From the NCBI GenBank assembly GCA_902826815.1, contig CADEGF010000003.1, positions 155,110 to 219,109 on the forward strand: DNA of 64,000 bases. The letters run 5' to 3'. The position numbers and the translations under genes are program-made. The notes beneath the pieces were generated by a model that was not told the DNA's origin, did not search any database, and worked only from the letters and a program-made list of their open reading frames with translations. This document shows, in pieces, positions 28,400-37,834 of the stretch. The first letter of the stretch is position 1. Every line of letters begins with the position of its first letter. The DNA comes from an uncultured Mycobacteriaceae bacterium (GTDB lineage Bacteria; Actinomycetota; Actinomycetes; Mycobacteriales; Mycobacteriaceae).

Positions 28400-28457
28400 T
28401 CAGTCGACGACCCGGTTAGGGCGCTCCAGAGGCATTCGGGGCCCTGTGCGGTCCGGG

Positions 28458-28540
28458 TGCCTGAGAGTTTGACGGAGAGGTGTTGCTCCTTCGGCGTCCG
28501 TGGCTGGCGGCCACGGATCTCTCCCACGCAGGGGCGATGC
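28458..28540 (-). ncRNA. Glycine riboswitch aptamer upstream of gcvP
   Basis: The minus strand reads the glycine-aptamer landmarks in order: TGGGAGAGATCC, a P3 hairpin (CCGTGGCC/GGCCACGG type), GCCGAAGGAGCAA, then CAAACTCTCAGGCA. Only one full aptamer is visible. A downstream CCTCTGGAGCGCCC may be the ghost-aptamer remnant typical of singleton glycine riboswitches. It should sense glycine and control gcvP and the exported gene after it. Confidence 0.9.
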
Positions 28541-28547
28541 GAGGCCG

Positions 28548-28553
28548 ATTCTA
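28548..28553 (-). promoter_or_regulatory. -10 box of the riboswitch-gcvP transcript
   Basis: TAGAAT on the minus strand lies directly upstream of the aptamer, giving a predicted start near 28541. No strong -35 is visible. Confidence 0.5.
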
Positions 28554-28578
28554 CCGATTGCCCGCGGCGGGCGTGCGG

Positions 28579-29202
28579 TCAGCCGATCTTACGGTCGCGG
28601 TGCTTGCGGCGGCTGGCCAGTTCGTCCTCGGGTGCGGTGATCGACTCGCCCCCGTCGGCACGCTCGCCTGGGAAATCGGCGATGGCGCCGGTCAGCTCGC
28701 GCATCGCGCCGGAAACGGCGATGCCGAACACACCCTGGCCGCCCTGCAGCAGGTCGACGACCTCTTCGGCGGACGTGCACTCGTAGACGGTGGTGCCGTC
28801 GGAGAACAACGTGATGTTGGCCAGATCACGAACGCCGCGCTGGCGGAGGTGATCGACGGCGACACGGATGTTGTGCAGCGAGATGCCGGTGTCGAGCAGA
28901 CGCTTGACGATCTTCAGGACAAGGATGTCCTTGAAGGAGTACAGCCGCTGGCTGCCTGACCCTGCCGCGCTGCGAATGGACGGGACGACCAGCGAGGTCC
29001 TGGCCCAGTAGTCCAGCTGGCGGTAGGTGATGCCTGCGATCTGGCAGGCGCTCGGTCCGCGGTAGCCGACAAGCTCGTCTGGCACCGAGTCATCCGGGAA
29101 GAGCCCGGCCTGCACAGGTTCGCTGGGGGCTGTCACAGGCGGTTGTGCTGAGCCATCGCTCGACGAAAGATCCAGCTCCTCTTGACGTGGCGTCTCTTCC
29201 AC
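28579..29202 (-). CDS. resR: MerR-family regulator ResR/McdR
   Basis: The 207-aa regulator has a MerR-type winged helix (GPSACQIAGITYRQLDYWARTSLVVPSIRSAAGSG, then QRLYSFKDILVLKIVKRLLDTGISLHNIRVAV). A C-terminal sensory part follows (FSDGTTVYECTSAEEVVDLLQGGQGVFGIAVSG) and the tail is basic. M. tuberculosis Rv1830 (resR/mcdR) controls cell growth and division genes, and its mutations are linked to antibiotic resilience. The GTG at 29202 follows AGAGG by about 9 bases. The region 29203-29418 holds no convincing gene, only the probable promoter. Confidence 0.85.
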   Translation of the reverse strand: MEETPRQEELDLSSSDGSAQPPVTAPSEPVQAGLFPDDSVPDELVGYRGPSACQIAGITYRQLDYWARTSLVVPSIRSAAGSGSQRLYSFKDILVLKIVKRLLDTGISLHNIRVAVDHLRQRGVRDLANITLFSDGTTVYECTSAEEVVDLLQGGQGVFGIAVSGAMRELTGAIADFPGERADGGESITAPEDELASRRKHRDRKIG

Positions 29203-29418
29203 TCTCGAATCCTCTCGCCGATCGAACTTGCGTCTGTGACCTGCACCGCGGCACGTTTGCCAAAGCCCGAGTGTGTCGAGCATACGCTTCCCGACGAACC
29301 CTGACTGCCCGTCGTGTCCATCAAAGTATGGCTGCCCGATCGCGGTTGATGAGAAACCCGCGCCGCGTGTCGAAACGAAAGCGTCAGATGAGACGTATCC
29401 GTGACGTTCGTAAACGAA

Positions 29419-29913
29419 TCAGGTGGCCTTGAAGTCGTCAGGCGACACGCTGTCCAGGAATTCCTTGAACTTCTCCACCTCGTCCTCGCGCACGGCACCG
29501 GTGGCCTCGTCGTCGTTCTCGTCGGGGATCAGCAGTCCTGCCTCGGCGAGCACGGCTTCTTCCACGTAGATCGGCACTCCGACCCGCAGCGCGATGGCCA
29601 CCGAGTCCGACGGCCTCGCCGACACCTTGATATCGCGATCGAAGATCAGATCGGCGTAGAAGGTGCCCTCCTGGAGGTCGACGATGCGCACCTCTTTGAG
29701 TGAATGACCAAGCGCGGCAATGAGATCTCGGATCAGGTCGTGGGTAAGCGGGCGGGCAGGTTCGACACCCTGCTGCTCGAGGGCGATCGCCGCCGCCTCG
29801 GACTGGCCGATCCAGATCGGCAGGTATCGGTCCCCGTTGGACTCTCGCAGCAGCAAAACTGGCTGGTTCTGCGGCTGCTCCACGCGAATGCCGACCACAC
29901 GAACCTCACCCAT
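29419..29913 (-). CDS. BFN-domain (DUF151) protein, Rv1829-like
   Basis: The 164-aa cytoplasmic protein has the bifunctional-nuclease domain over most of its length (PVLLLRESNGDRYLPIWIGQSEAAAIALE, then GTFYADLIFDRDIKVSARPSDSVAIALRVGVPIYV) and an acidic C-terminal tail. Plant relatives were reported to have nuclease activity, but in mycobacteria the role is open. It lies between two MerR genes of the cell-division regulatory region, the same order as in M. tuberculosis. Confidence 0.85.
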   Translation of the reverse strand: MGEVRVVGIRVEQPQNQPVLLLRESNGDRYLPIWIGQSEAAAIALEQQGVEPARPLTHDLIRDLIAALGHSLKEVRIVDLQEGTFYADLIFDRDIKVSARPSDSVAIALRVGVPIYVEEAVLAEAGLLIPDENDDEATGAVREDEVEKFKEFLDSVSPDDFKAT

Positions 29914-29962
29914 CTGTGTCTGCCCTCCGCACCGCTGAAGCCTCTTGCTTCGAGTCTAATCC

Positions 29963-30694
29963 TCACCTGTCGAGAACGTCGCGCACGGCCGACTTGATCA
30001 ACGACGTGTGCAACGTGATCGCCAGCGCCGCCACCTCACGGGCCAGGTCGTCTGCACGGTCCCGCGCGCCGGCCTTACCCGCCTTCACCACCGGACCGGC
30101 GATCTGAGCGATCAGATCGGACTGCCGGTCCGCCGCCGACCGGAACGCCCGCAGATGGCGGGGCTCCACCCCGTACTCGGCGAGTTCACGCGCGCACTGG
30201 GCGATCAAAACGGAGTGTTCGTCGAAGAATCCGGCGGGCCCAGGCGTGATCACCCCTTCCTTGATCAACGACGTGAGCAGCTTGTCGTCCACCCCCGAGC
30301 GCGACAACAGGTCTTCGCGGCTGAGCCGCACCTGGGTCGGCGCAACGGCCGCGCCGTTCTCGGCGGGCTCGCCCGACGCCGGCACCAAACGCGGTACGCC
30401 GTAAGCGGATCCGGTGTGTGGGAGCTCGCCGTCGGGTTGCGCGTCCAGTTGCGCCTTGATCACCTTCAACGGCAGGTACTGGTCGCGCTGCGCAGTCAGG
30501 ACGAAGCGCAGTCGGGCACAGTCATAGGCGGTGAATCGCCGATAACCCGATGCCGTCCGCTCCGGCGTAACCAGTCCCTCGGCCTCCAGAAAACGGATCT
30601 TGGAGATGGTCACGTCCGGGAAGTCCGGTCGCAGCGAGTCGAGCACCGCTCCGATCGACATCCCGGCCAGCGCGGGCGTGTCGGGCGCGGTCAC
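29963..30694 (-). CDS. ftsR: MerR-family regulator FtsR
   Basis: This 243-aa protein has an N-terminal MerR helix-turn-helix ([46 protein letters not shown]) and a separate C-terminal domain ([33 protein letters not shown]). The orthologue in Corynebacterium glutamicum, FtsR, activates ftsZ; the M. tuberculosis one is Rv1828. The GTG at 30694 is two bases past the garA stop, so the two form one transcription unit. Confidence 0.9.
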   Translation of the reverse strand: MTAPDTPALAGMSIGAVLDSLRPDFPDVTISKIRFLEAEGLVTPERTASGYRRFTAYDCARLRFVLTAQRDQYLPLKVIKAQLDAQPDGELPHTGSAYGVPRLVPASGEPAENGAAVAPTQVRLSREDLLSRSGVDDKLLTSLIKEGVITPGPAGFFDEHSVLIAQCARELAEYGVEPRHLRAFRSAADRQSDLIAQIAGPVVKAGKAGARDRADDLAREVAALAITLHTSLIKSAVRDVLDR

Positions 30695-30696
30695 TT

Positions 30697-31176
30697 TTAG
30701 GTGCCCGGGCCGCTGTCGTCTGTCTTCGGGCCGGTCAGAAATACCAGGCGGAACTTGCCGATCTGCACCTCGTCGCCGTTGGCGAGCACGGCGGAGTCGA
30801 CCGGCTCCCTGTTGACGTAGGTGCCGTTGAGGCTGCCGACGTCGACGACCTGGAACTCGGCGTTCTCCAGTCGGAACTCTGCGTGACGACGGCTCACGGT
30901 CACGTCATCGAGGAAGATGTCGCTGTCGGGATGTCGGCCTGCGGATGTGGTCGGCTGGTCGAGCAGGAAGCGCGACCCGGCGTTGGGGCCGCGTTTGACG
31001 ACAAGCAACGCCGATCCCACCGGAAGTCCCTCGACGCCAGAGACAGACCCCTCGGCGCCCGCCGCCGCAGGCGCGTCCAACTCGTTGAGGAAGTCGGCGC
31101 GGAACACCGAAGTCGTCTCCACGGTGAGCTCGTCAGACGTCTGGTCTGGCCCAGAGTTCTGATCCTTATCCGTCAC
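30697..31176 (-). CDS. garA: FHA-domain metabolic regulator GarA
   Basis: The 159-aa protein has the phosphorylation motif ETTSVF with Thr21 and Thr22 exactly where PknG and PknB modify M. tuberculosis GarA. A C-terminal FHA domain follows ([32 protein letters not shown]). Unphosphorylated GarA inhibits 2-oxoglutarate dehydrogenase and NAD-glutamate dehydrogenase and activates glutamate synthase. The GTG at 31176 follows GAGGAG. Order gcvH-garA-ftsR matches Rv1826-Rv1828. The 186 bases upstream hold only the promoter region. Confidence 0.95.
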   Translation of the reverse strand: MTDKDQNSGPDQTSDELTVETTSVFRADFLNELDAPAAAGAEGSVSGVEGLPVGSALLVVKRGPNAGSRFLLDQPTTSAGRHPDSDIFLDDVTVSRRHAEFRLENAEFQVVDVGSLNGTYVNREPVDSAVLANGDEVQIGKFRLVFLTGPKTDDSGPGT

Positions 31177-31362
31177 CCGCTGCTCCTCACTGGCTGCTGT
31201 GGCGATATCTGGCCGGGCCCGCTGTGGGTGCCCTCTCCAGCCGTTCGTCTTACGTCGACCGTACCGCGCTGCGGTCGACGTTGGGTCCACCCCCGCCGGA
31301 TCAACTTCAAGACCTTCGGAGGTTCAGACGGTGGAGCCGATCGCAGGCACCTTAACAACATC

Positions 31363-31758
31363 TCATTCGGTCACCAGAGCCTGGTAGGCGTCGGCGTCCA
31401 GCAGCCCGCCGAGCTCGTTGCCGAGCGAGTCGGCATCGCCCTGCAGCTCGAGTAGCCACCCGCCGCCGTAGGGATCGGAGTTGACCAGCTGCGGATTGCC
31501 CTCCAGATCACCGTTGACCGCAACGACTTTCGCGGTAACCGGCGAATAGAGGTCGGAGACGGACTTCGTCGACTCCACCTCGCCGAACGATTCCCCCGCG
31601 GCGACGTCGGTGCCGACATCGGGTAGTTGGACGAAGACCACGTCCCCGAGCGAGGACTGGGCGAAGTCGGTGATGCCGACCCTAACGGTGTCGTCACCGA
31701 CGCGCTGCACCCACTCGTGTTCGGCGGTGTAGGTGAGGTCGGGCGGGATTTCGCTCAC
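31363..31758 (-). CDS. gcvH: Glycine cleavage system H protein
   Basis: The 131-aa lipoyl-carrier protein has the lipoylation motif [15 protein letters not shown], whose Lys carries lipoate. It has the typical start ([11 protein letters not shown]) and end ([11 protein letters not shown]). It shuttles the aminomethyl group between GcvP and GcvT. GTG at 31758 with AGAGGAG upstream. It is separated from gcvP by five genes, and no riboswitch is visible in its own short leader. Confidence 0.95.
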   Translation of the reverse strand: MSEIPPDLTYTAEHEWVQRVGDDTVRVGITDFAQSSLGDVVFVQLPDVGTDVAAGESFGEVESTKSVSDLYSPVTAKVVAVNGDLEGNPQLVNSDPYGGGWLLELQGDADSLGNELGGLLDADAYQALVTE

Positions 31759-31782
31759 TGGTCTCCTCTTTGCAGGTAGGGC

Positions 31783-32622
31783 TCACTTCACGGGCTGAGC
31801 GTATTGGCGGGGTTTCGGTTGCCGCAAGGCGGTGACGTCAACCCGGTCGGACTGTTGTACCACCATCGTGCCGCCCACGCGTTCGACACTGTCCATCGCG
31901 CCGCCGGGGATATTCATCGCCGCCGCCAGCGTGGGCGGATCGCCAATCGCCACAACGGTATACGGCGGATTGATGGTCTGGCGGTCGATCTCGAGCGCAC
32001 CGGGTGATCCGACCACCCAGGTATCGACCCCGACCCGCACCGAGATTTTCGGGTCGCCCGCACCGCCGTTGACCTCGATCGCCTCGGCGCCGGCGTTACG
32101 CAGCTCGTTGATCACGTCCAGCATGGTCTCGGGGGCAACCCCCGACACGGCGTCGGTGATGGTCAGCGTCACTCCGGGACCCGTCGCGGGCACCGTGCCG
32201 ATCAAGATGGACAGCGCGGCGAGCCGGGACTGGGCGTTTTCGATTGCGGCCTGGTCGCTACTGCCCGACGCCTGAAGCGAGGCCAGCGTCCGCTGGAGGT
32301 CCGCGACCTCTGTGTTCAGCGCGGCTTCCCGCTGCTGAAGAGAATCCAGCAGAACCAGCAGATCGGCAGGCCGTGCGGTTTCCAGTGAGTCGCCGGAATC
32401 GTTCTGCCTGACCTGCGTGACGATGGCGACGCCCAACAACACGCAAAGCAGCGCGCCGAGCGCCCCGAACACCAACTGCGACCGTCCCCGCCGCACCAGT
32501 CCCTTGGTGCCTGCGGGCTGCAGGTCGCCGATCTGCTGCGCGGGTTCGTCGGGCGGCAGTTCGTGACGTCCGGCGGCCTGCGCGTCGTCGGCTCCTGGGG
32601 TTTCGGGCGGGTGGTCGGTCAT
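31783..32622 (-). CDS. DUF881 membrane protein (Rv1825-like)
   Basis: The 279-aa protein has a Pro- and acid-rich cytoplasmic N-terminus, one helix (LVFGALGALLCVLLGVAIVTQV), and an extracytoplasmic coiled coil (LVLLDSLQQREAALNTEVADLQRTLASLQ). The DUF881 domain follows (GPGVTLTITDAVSGVAPETMLDVINELRNAGAEAIEVNG). The family surrounds sbp and division or envelope genes in actinobacteria and firmicutes; its role is unproven. The ATG lies 5 bases after the sbp stop. Confidence 0.85.
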   Translation of the reverse strand: MTDHPPETPGADDAQAAGRHELPPDEPAQQIGDLQPAGTKGLVRRGRSQLVFGALGALLCVLLGVAIVTQVRQNDSGDSLETARPADLLVLLDSLQQREAALNTEVADLQRTLASLQASGSSDQAAIENAQSRLAALSILIGTVPATGPGVTLTITDAVSGVAPETMLDVINELRNAGAEAIEVNGGAGDPKISVRVGVDTWVVGSPGALEIDRQTINPPYTVVAIGDPPTLAAAMNIPGGAMDSVERVGGTMVVQQSDRVDVTALRQPKPRQYAQPVK

Positions 32623-32627
32623 GTGGG

Positions 32628-32960
32628 TCAGGCGCCGAAGAGTCTGCGGCGCAGAGCCGCGGCGTTGCCGAAGATCCGGATACCGAGGACGACGATGATC
32701 GCGGTCGACAGCTGGGTGCCGACGCCGAGTTGGTCGCCGACATAGACGATGAGCGCCGCGACGAGCACGTTGAACACGAACGACACCACGAAGACCTTCG
32801 AATCGAAGATGCGTTCCAGATATGCCCGCAGACCGCCGAACACCGCGTCGAGTGCGGCGACCACCGCGATCGGAAGGTAGGGCTCGATGAATTCGGGCAC
32901 GCTTGGATGAAAGACCAGGCCGAGCACGATGCCGACGACAAGGGCGGCGATTCCGATCAT
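32628..32960 (-). CDS. sbp: Small basic protein Sbp (DUF1290)
   Basis: The 110-aa protein has three membrane helices and a basic C-terminus ([11 protein letters not shown]). It starts [24 protein letters not shown] and carries the family segment [29 protein letters not shown]. It sits between two DUF881 genes as in many Gram-positive bacteria, often near division genes. The start overlaps the upstream DUF881 stop (ATGA). Confidence 0.9.
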   Translation of the reverse strand: MIGIAALVVGIVLGLVFHPSVPEFIEPYLPIAVVAALDAVFGGLRAYLERIFDSKVFVVSFVFNVLVAALIVYVGDQLGVGTQLSTAIIVVLGIRIFGNAAALRRRLFGA

Positions 32961-33874
32961 TTGTCTCCGATCTTCTTGCCGAAGTTGACATCTCGCACCG
33001 ACCCGGCGGGCACGGTCATTTTGTCGGAGGCGCTGACGGTAACCACGACGCCGTAGCTGGCCTCCAGCAGCCGGAGTCGATGCAGACCGGGGCTTCGGTC
33101 GAATGCGTCGGCCATTGCATGTGGCGGGCCGATCGCCAGAATTTCGTACGGACTGGCGATCGGTTGATTGTCGACGAGGATGCCGCCGCCTGCCTGCCGG
33201 ATGGTCACATTGGGTCCGATCCGCACGCCGCCCACCGAAATCGCTTCCGCATCGCTGGCCCACAGCGAGTTGACGACCAACTGCAGGTCCCGATCAAGGA
33301 TCACCTGGCGGCTGCCCTCGACTCGTTCCTTCGACACATCGCTGAGGTCTTTGGATACGCCGGGGTCGGTGATCGTCACCGTCAGCCCTGGCCCGTTGAC
33401 CGCGGTGGCCGCAGCGGAGAAGTTGGCGACGTCGAGGCCACCGAGCAGTTGCCTGCCGCGCTCGTCGCCTTCGAGTCGGCTGCGACGTTCGTCGTCGAGC
33501 TGGGCGGACAGCGCGTCGCGACGGGTGGTGGCGGCGTTCGTCGCCGCCTCGGCCGACCGCACGCTGCCGGAAAGCACCAGCTGGGACTCGCGCACACCGG
33601 GCGCGGTGGCCTGCGCCTGTCCGACGGCGAAGGCGAACACGGCCGCGATCGCCACGGCGGCCAGCACCTGCCAGCTGGCGGTGGCCAACCGGCCGCGCGG
33701 TGCCGTTTCGCCGTTGCGTGCGGCGGCCGCCGCGGCGTAGCCAGGGTCGAGGTGGTCGGACAGCAGCGAGCGCAGCAGCGACGGCACGGGGATCAGTGTC
33801 GGCGCATCCGATTCGTGCTGACTGCGCCCAGCATCGGGGTGATAGCCGCCAAGTGACCTCCCCGGATCAACCAC
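32957..33874 (-). CDS. DUF881 membrane protein (Rv1823-like)
   Basis: This 305-aa paralogue of the Rv1825-like protein has one helix ([22 protein letters not shown]), a coiled coil ([23 protein letters not shown]) and a DUF881 domain ([40 protein letters not shown]). It overlaps pgsA2 by 8 bases and sbp by 4. The tight DUF881-sbp-DUF881 packing suggests one envelope complex (inference). Confidence 0.85.
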   Translation of the reverse strand: MVDPGRSLGGYHPDAGRSQHESDAPTLIPVPSLLRSLLSDHLDPGYAAAAAARNGETAPRGRLATASWQVLAAVAIAAVFAFAVGQAQATAPGVRESQLVLSGSVRSAEAATNAATTRRDALSAQLDDERRSRLEGDERGRQLLGGLDVANFSAAATAVNGPGLTVTITDPGVSKDLSDVSKERVEGSRQVILDRDLQLVVNSLWASDAEAISVGGVRIGPNVTIRQAGGGILVDNQPIASPYEILAIGPPHAMADAFDRSPGLHRLRLLEASYGVVVTVSASDKMTVPAGSVRDVNFGKKIGDK

Positions 33875-34466
33875 GTGAAGCCCTCGGCATCCGACGCATC
33901 ACCATCCCGACTTGGATGAGGTAAAGCACCGCCGACCACAGATACAGCGCAAGGCCCCAGCCGACGAACGCCCACCCGCACGCCAGGATCACCCGGCTCC
34001 ACAAGGCATCCCACTGTCCGAGCAGGATCAGCGGGAACCCCGACATCAGCGCGAAGGTCGCGCCCTTTCCGATGTAGGTCACCGGCAACGCCGTCAACCC
34101 GCGGGTGCGCAGCAGCGGAAGGGTGGCGGCCAGCACCACGTCGCGCCCGATCAGGGTGATGACGACCCACCACGGCACGATGCCCGCAAAGCCGAACGCG
34201 AGCGGCACCGTGAGCATGTAGATCCTGTCCACCGCCGGGTCGAGAAGTTCGCCGAGTCGGGACGACTGGTTGTCGACCAGCCGGGCGATCTTGCCGTCCG
34301 CCCAGTCCGAGAAGCCACTGAACATCAAAACGGCAACGGCCCACCCGTTGGCCTGGGCGACCAGAAGCAGATAAAGAAAGACCGGCAACAGCACCAGGCG
34401 CAGCACCGACAGCGCGTTGGGCACCGTCACCACGCGATCGCGCACTTCCCCCGGAGCGCGGCTCAT
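33867..34466 (-). CDS. pgsA2: CDP-alcohol phosphatidyltransferase (PgsA2-like)
   Basis: The 199-aa multi-helix membrane enzyme has the full family motif [28 protein letters not shown], whose Asp residues bind Mg2+ and the CDP group. It makes a phospholipid, perhaps phosphatidylglycerophosphate or cardiolipin-related; the substrate of mycobacterial PgsA2 (Rv1822) is not settled. TAGGTT, overlapping the secA2 stop, ends 7 bases before the ATG, so it may have its own leaderless promoter in addition to read-through from secA2. Confidence 0.9.
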   Translation of the reverse strand: MSRAPGEVRDRVVTVPNALSVLRLVLLPVFLYLLLVAQANGWAVAVLMFSGFSDWADGKIARLVDNQSSRLGELLDPAVDRIYMLTVPLAFGFAGIVPWWVVITLIGRDVVLAATLPLLRTRGLTALPVTYIGKGATFALMSGFPLILLGQWDALWSRVILACGWAFVGWGLALYLWSAVLYLIQVGMVMRRMPRASRG

Positions 34467-34476
34467 GGGAACAAAC

Positions 34477-36810
34477 CTAGCGCGTAATCCCCGGCATGCT
34501 CAGCGCCGACATGGAGTCATCTGAGAGCGGATTGTCGTGGACCATGTATGTCCACGTCGAGGTCGGCCGGGCCAGCTTGGACAGGTCGAGGCCCTGCTCC
34601 TCGTCGAGCACGTTCGCGGTCTCGAAGGTCTGCTGGGCGGCCTCGATCGCATCGGCGGCCAGCGAGGCGAACGCGTCGACGGCCATCCGGTGAAACTCGT
34701 CGATCGGCTTCTGGTGGCCGAGTTTGCGCAGGTGGATGCTTTCGCGGATGTCGGCGAGGTAGCCGAGGTGATCCGCCCACCCGCGGTCAAGGTGATACAG
34801 CATGATCTGCCTGCAGATCTTCTCCAGCTGTTCCTCGCTGAGGTCCTCTGCCAACTCCTGGTAGCGGTCCGGCGACTTGCGCTCCAACTCTTCGCGGGCA
34901 GTCGGCGTGCGCAACAAGGTGTTTCGACGCTCGACCAGGATCGCGCGCTGCTGTGCGATCAACTGGTTGAACTGCCAGGTGTCGGCGTGCACCGACAGCA
35001 GCCTGCCTTCGGCGACCCGCTGTGCGTGGTCGAGCAGGCCCGCCGCCTTCTTGTTGACGATGAGGCCGTCGTCGTCGGTTTCGGTGGGCAGTTTGTTCAG
35101 CTTCTCAGCCTCGAGGTGCGACAGCACCACGTCGTCCTCCCAGCTGGAGAAGAACACCGACGAACCGGGATCGCCCTGGCGGCCCGCGCGGCCGCGAAGC
35201 TGGTTGTCCAGTCGCTCGGTGTTGTGCCGCCCGGTGCCGATGACGTGCAGGCCGCCCAGTTCGGCGACCTCATCGTGGTCGGCTTCGTCGGAGCCGCCGA
35301 GCCGGATGTCGGTGCCGCGGCCCGCCATCTGAGTGGACACCGTGACCGAGCCGAGCTTGCCCGCTTCGGCGATGACCCGCGCTTCTTCCTCGTCGTTCTT
35401 CGCATTCAGCACGACGGCGGGTACGCCCGCCTTGACCAACTTCTCGTGCAGCTCCTCGGATTCGGCGACGTCGCGGGTGCCGACAAGGATCGGCTGCTTG
35501 GTCTTGTGCACCTCGGCGATGTGGTCGACGACCCCGTCGGTCCTGGCCGCCGCGGTGATGTAGACGCGATCTGCCTCGTCCTCGCGGATGTTGGGTGTGT
35601 TCGGCGGTATCGGCGAAACACCGAGCTTGTAGAACTTCCGCAACTGCTCGCCGGCGGCCAGCGCGGTGCCCGTCATGCCGCACACGGTGGGATACCGGTT
35701 GACCAGCGCCTGCACCGTGATCGTGTCGAGCACCTCGCCGGTCTCCGTCGGCTCGATGCCTTCCTTGGCTTCGACGGCGGCCTGCAACCCGTCGGGCCAG
35801 CGCTGCAGCTGCGCGATACGGCCGCGACTCGCGTTGATCAGGTGCACCGCGTCGTCGCGGACGATGTAGTGCACGTCCCTGTGCAGCAGAACGTGCGCGT
35901 GCAGCGCGACGTTCACCTCGGTCAACGTCGTACCGACATGCTCCTCCGAGTACAGGTCGATCCCGCCGAATTTGGCTTCGATCTTTTGCGCGCCGGCCTC
36001 GGTGAGATGGACATTGCGGCTGTCGGAGTCGGTGTCGTAGTCGTCACCCGCGACCAATTCGCCTACCAGCCGGATGATTTCGAGCTTCGGTAGCTCGCGG
36101 TGCGATGTACCCGCAAGCACCAGCGGGACGAGCGCCTCGTCCACGAGGACCGAGTCGGCCTCGTCGATCAACGCCACGTCGGGGTTCGGCGACACCAGGT
36201 CGTCGACGTCGGTGACCAGTTGGTCGCGCAGCACGTCGAAGCCGATCTCGTTGATGGAGGCATAGGTGATGTCGCACTTGTATGCGGCGCGCCGTTGCGG
36301 GGCGGTCGAGTCCGCGGTGACCCAGCCGACGGTCAGCCCCATCGCTTCCAGCAGCGGGCCCATCCACTCGGCATCGCGCTTGGCGAGGTAGTCGTTGATG
36401 GTGACGACGTGCACGTGCCGCTCCGCCAGCGCGTACCCGGCCGCGGCGATCGCTCCCGACAGCGTTTTGCCCTCGCCGGTGGCCATCTCGACGACGTCGC
36501 CCGCCAGCATGCGCAGAGCGCCGAGCAGCTGCACGTCGAACGGGCGCAGACCCGTCGTGCGCTCCGACGCCTCGCGGGCGATCGCGAGGAACTGCGGAAT
36601 ATCCTTCGCCTCTGCGAGGTCCTTGAGGTCCAGCAGCTCGGCGGCCTTCTTCAACTGCTCGTCGTCGAGGTCAGCAGCCTTCGCATCGAAATCCTCCGAC
36701 GCCCCCACCTGGGAGAGCGAGCGGCCCTGGTCCCTCTCGGTGCTCGCGCCGAGCAGCTTCCAAAACCGGTTGCCGACACCACCTGAGGTGCGGGTCTTCG
36801 TCTTCGCCAC
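34477..36810 (-). CDS. secA2: Accessory preprotein translocase ATPase SecA2
   Basis: This 777-aa SecA family motor has Walker [13 protein letters not shown] near residue 112, DEAD-type box [13 protein letters not shown], and motif VI region [15 protein letters not shown]. The preprotein-binding and scaffold domains are present, but no C-terminal zinc-binding domain, as in M. tuberculosis SecA2 (Rv1821). SecA2 exports a subset of proteins, including virulence factors and some without signal peptides. The GTG at 36810 starts [17 protein letters not shown] 7 bases upstream suggests a leaderless transcript. Confidence 0.95.
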   Translation of the reverse strand: MAKTKTRTSGGVGNRFWKLLGASTERDQGRSLSQVGASEDFDAKAADLDDEQLKKAAELLDLKDLAEAKDIPQFLAIAREASERTTGLRPFDVQLLGALRMLAGDVVEMATGEGKTLSGAIAAAGYALAERHVHVVTINDYLAKRDAEWMGPLLEAMGLTVGWVTADSTAPQRRAAYKCDITYASINEIGFDVLRDQLVTDVDDLVSPNPDVALIDEADSVLVDEALVPLVLAGTSHRELPKLEIIRLVGELVAGDDYDTDSDSRNVHLTEAGAQKIEAKFGGIDLYSEEHVGTTLTEVNVALHAHVLLHRDVHYIVRDDAVHLINASRGRIAQLQRWPDGLQAAVEAKEGIEPTETGEVLDTITVQALVNRYPTVCGMTGTALAAGEQLRKFYKLGVSPIPPNTPNIREDEADRVYITAAARTDGVVDHIAEVHKTKQPILVGTRDVAESEELHEKLVKAGVPAVVLNAKNDEEEARVIAEAGKLGSVTVSTQMAGRGTDIRLGGSDEADHDEVAELGGLHVIGTGRHNTERLDNQLRGRAGRQGDPGSSVFFSSWEDDVVLSHLEAEKLNKLPTETDDDGLIVNKKAAGLLDHAQRVAEGRLLSVHADTWQFNQLIAQQRAILVERRNTLLRTPTAREELERKSPDRYQELAEDLSEEQLEKICRQIMLYHLDRGWADHLGYLADIRESIHLRKLGHQKPIDEFHRMAVDAFASLAADAIEAAQQTFETANVLDEEQGLDLSKLARPTSTWTYMVHDNPLSDDSMSALSMPGITR

Positions 36811-36843
36811 GAGAGCTACGGTACGCGGCCCGACCTTTTCTGC

Positions 36844-36906
36844 CGCGAGCGTGCGGGTCTGCACCCCGACACGCCGGTTTTGCTGCGCAGTCCGCGCACG
36901 CTCGCG
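36844..36906. repeat. 63-bp palindromic repeat, copy 1
   Basis: Perfect 12-bp inverted ends CGCGAGCGTGCG and CGCACGCTCGCG enclose 39 bases containing TTTTGCTGCGCAG. A second element of identical length and ends lies at 37764-37826. I recall similar elements scattered in mycobacterial genomes; they look like REP or MITE-type dispersed palindromes. It could also serve as a terminator or hairpin for the GNAT remnant. Confidence 0.8.
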
Positions 36907-36923
36907 CGGCGGTGACCGTGCCT

Positions 36924-37714
36924 TCAGTGACCGGTCGAGAGGTCCACCCGCACCGAATCGGTCACCGCTTCGAAGCCGATGCGCTGGTAGATGCCGTTGG
37001 AGGTCGGGTTGGCCAGATCGGCGAACAGCACCACGTCGTCGATGCCGCCCCGACGCGCGAGGCTCGCGGCGTGAAGACGGGGCCGATCCGCGACACGCCT
37101 GCAGCGGGTGCCCGCAGCATCGCCATGCTCACCGGGGCGCCACCGTCCGCCCAGAGCACGAAGCGGTCGCCGACGGCGCTCGCGTTGTCGACGAACCGCC
37201 GACCCGCGGCCTGATCGCGCTGGTGGCTGAACGTCTCGACGAAGAAGTGCTCAACCCAGTCCACCAGCACGGCGGCGTCGGGCCGGGTGGCTTCGCGGTG
37301 CTCGCCGGACACATTCTGCGGCGGTTGCAGCTCGCCCAGCCGATAGAGCCGTTCCTCGGTCGAGACGGTGCCGCCGCGCCCGGTCACCTCGAGCCACGCG
37401 TCGGCGAATGCGAGCGCCGTATCGCGTCTGCCGCGAACGCCGCCGAGTCCGGGACGGGTCCGCGCCAGTTCGTTCGCGACGGTGTGGTGTGCGTCGATGG
37501 AAATTCCATTGCACGCCAATGGGTACGGCGGTGTCTGCAGCGCGGCGCCGACAGCGCTCCCGTCGTTCCACAATGTGAGGAGAAGAGCGTCGTCGCCGAA
37601 TCGGTTGGACCGCAGCAGGGTCAGCTCGATCGTGTTGCGCACTGGGTCGCGGCGATACAGCGGCTCCGCGATCTCGCGGAACTCGTCGGCCGAATGATGT
37701 ACGCGCAGATGCAC
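36924..37714 (-). pseudogene. GNAT N-acetyltransferase, frameshifted, acetyl-CoA loop deleted
   Basis: From a GTG at 37714 the frame reads a GNAT-like protein (VHLRVHHSADEFREIAEPLYRR, then [32 protein letters not shown]). At about 37069-37075 it runs into nonsense. The next frame supplies the family C-terminus: AASLARRGG, then [24 protein letters not shown], ending at 36924. The segment with the acetyl-CoA pyrophosphate loop (RGxGxG/A type), expected right after GPVxTP, is missing. A short deletion with frameshift therefore removed the cofactor site. The span of 791 bases is not a multiple of three. 63-bp palindromes lie on both sides. Confidence 0.8.
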
Positions 37715-37763
37715 GTCCCCAGGATGGCGACCGTTTCCCCCGCGCGTCGAGCGAATTAGAGTT

Positions 37764-37826
37764 CGCGAGCGTGCGCATTTGTACAAATTTCCGCGGCGTG
37801 TTGCTGTGCAGACTCGCACGCTCGCG
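37764..37826. repeat. 63-bp palindromic repeat, copy 2
   Basis: It has the same 12-bp inverted ends and 63-bp length as copy 1. The 39-base interior differs apart from TTGCTGTGCAG against TTGCTGCGCAG. It lies between the GNAT remnant and the ilvG stop at 37835. Confidence 0.8.
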
Positions 37827-37834
37827 GGGAAAAA

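Noticed and set aside
28400-28457. Second full glycine aptamer
   Set aside because: Only CCTCTGGAGCGCCC resembles the motif. The core GCCGAAGG and closing CTCAGGCA do not recur, so a singleton aptamer with a ghost remnant fits better.
29145-29432. Basic 95-codon plus-strand frame ending KRKRQMRRIRDVRKRIRWP
   Set aside because: It overlaps the N-terminal part and promoter region of resR, has no ribosome site, and its basic tail is what AG-rich promoter DNA would give.
34537-36093. 518-codon plus-strand open frame
   Set aside because: Antisense to secA2, which is clearly the coding strand.
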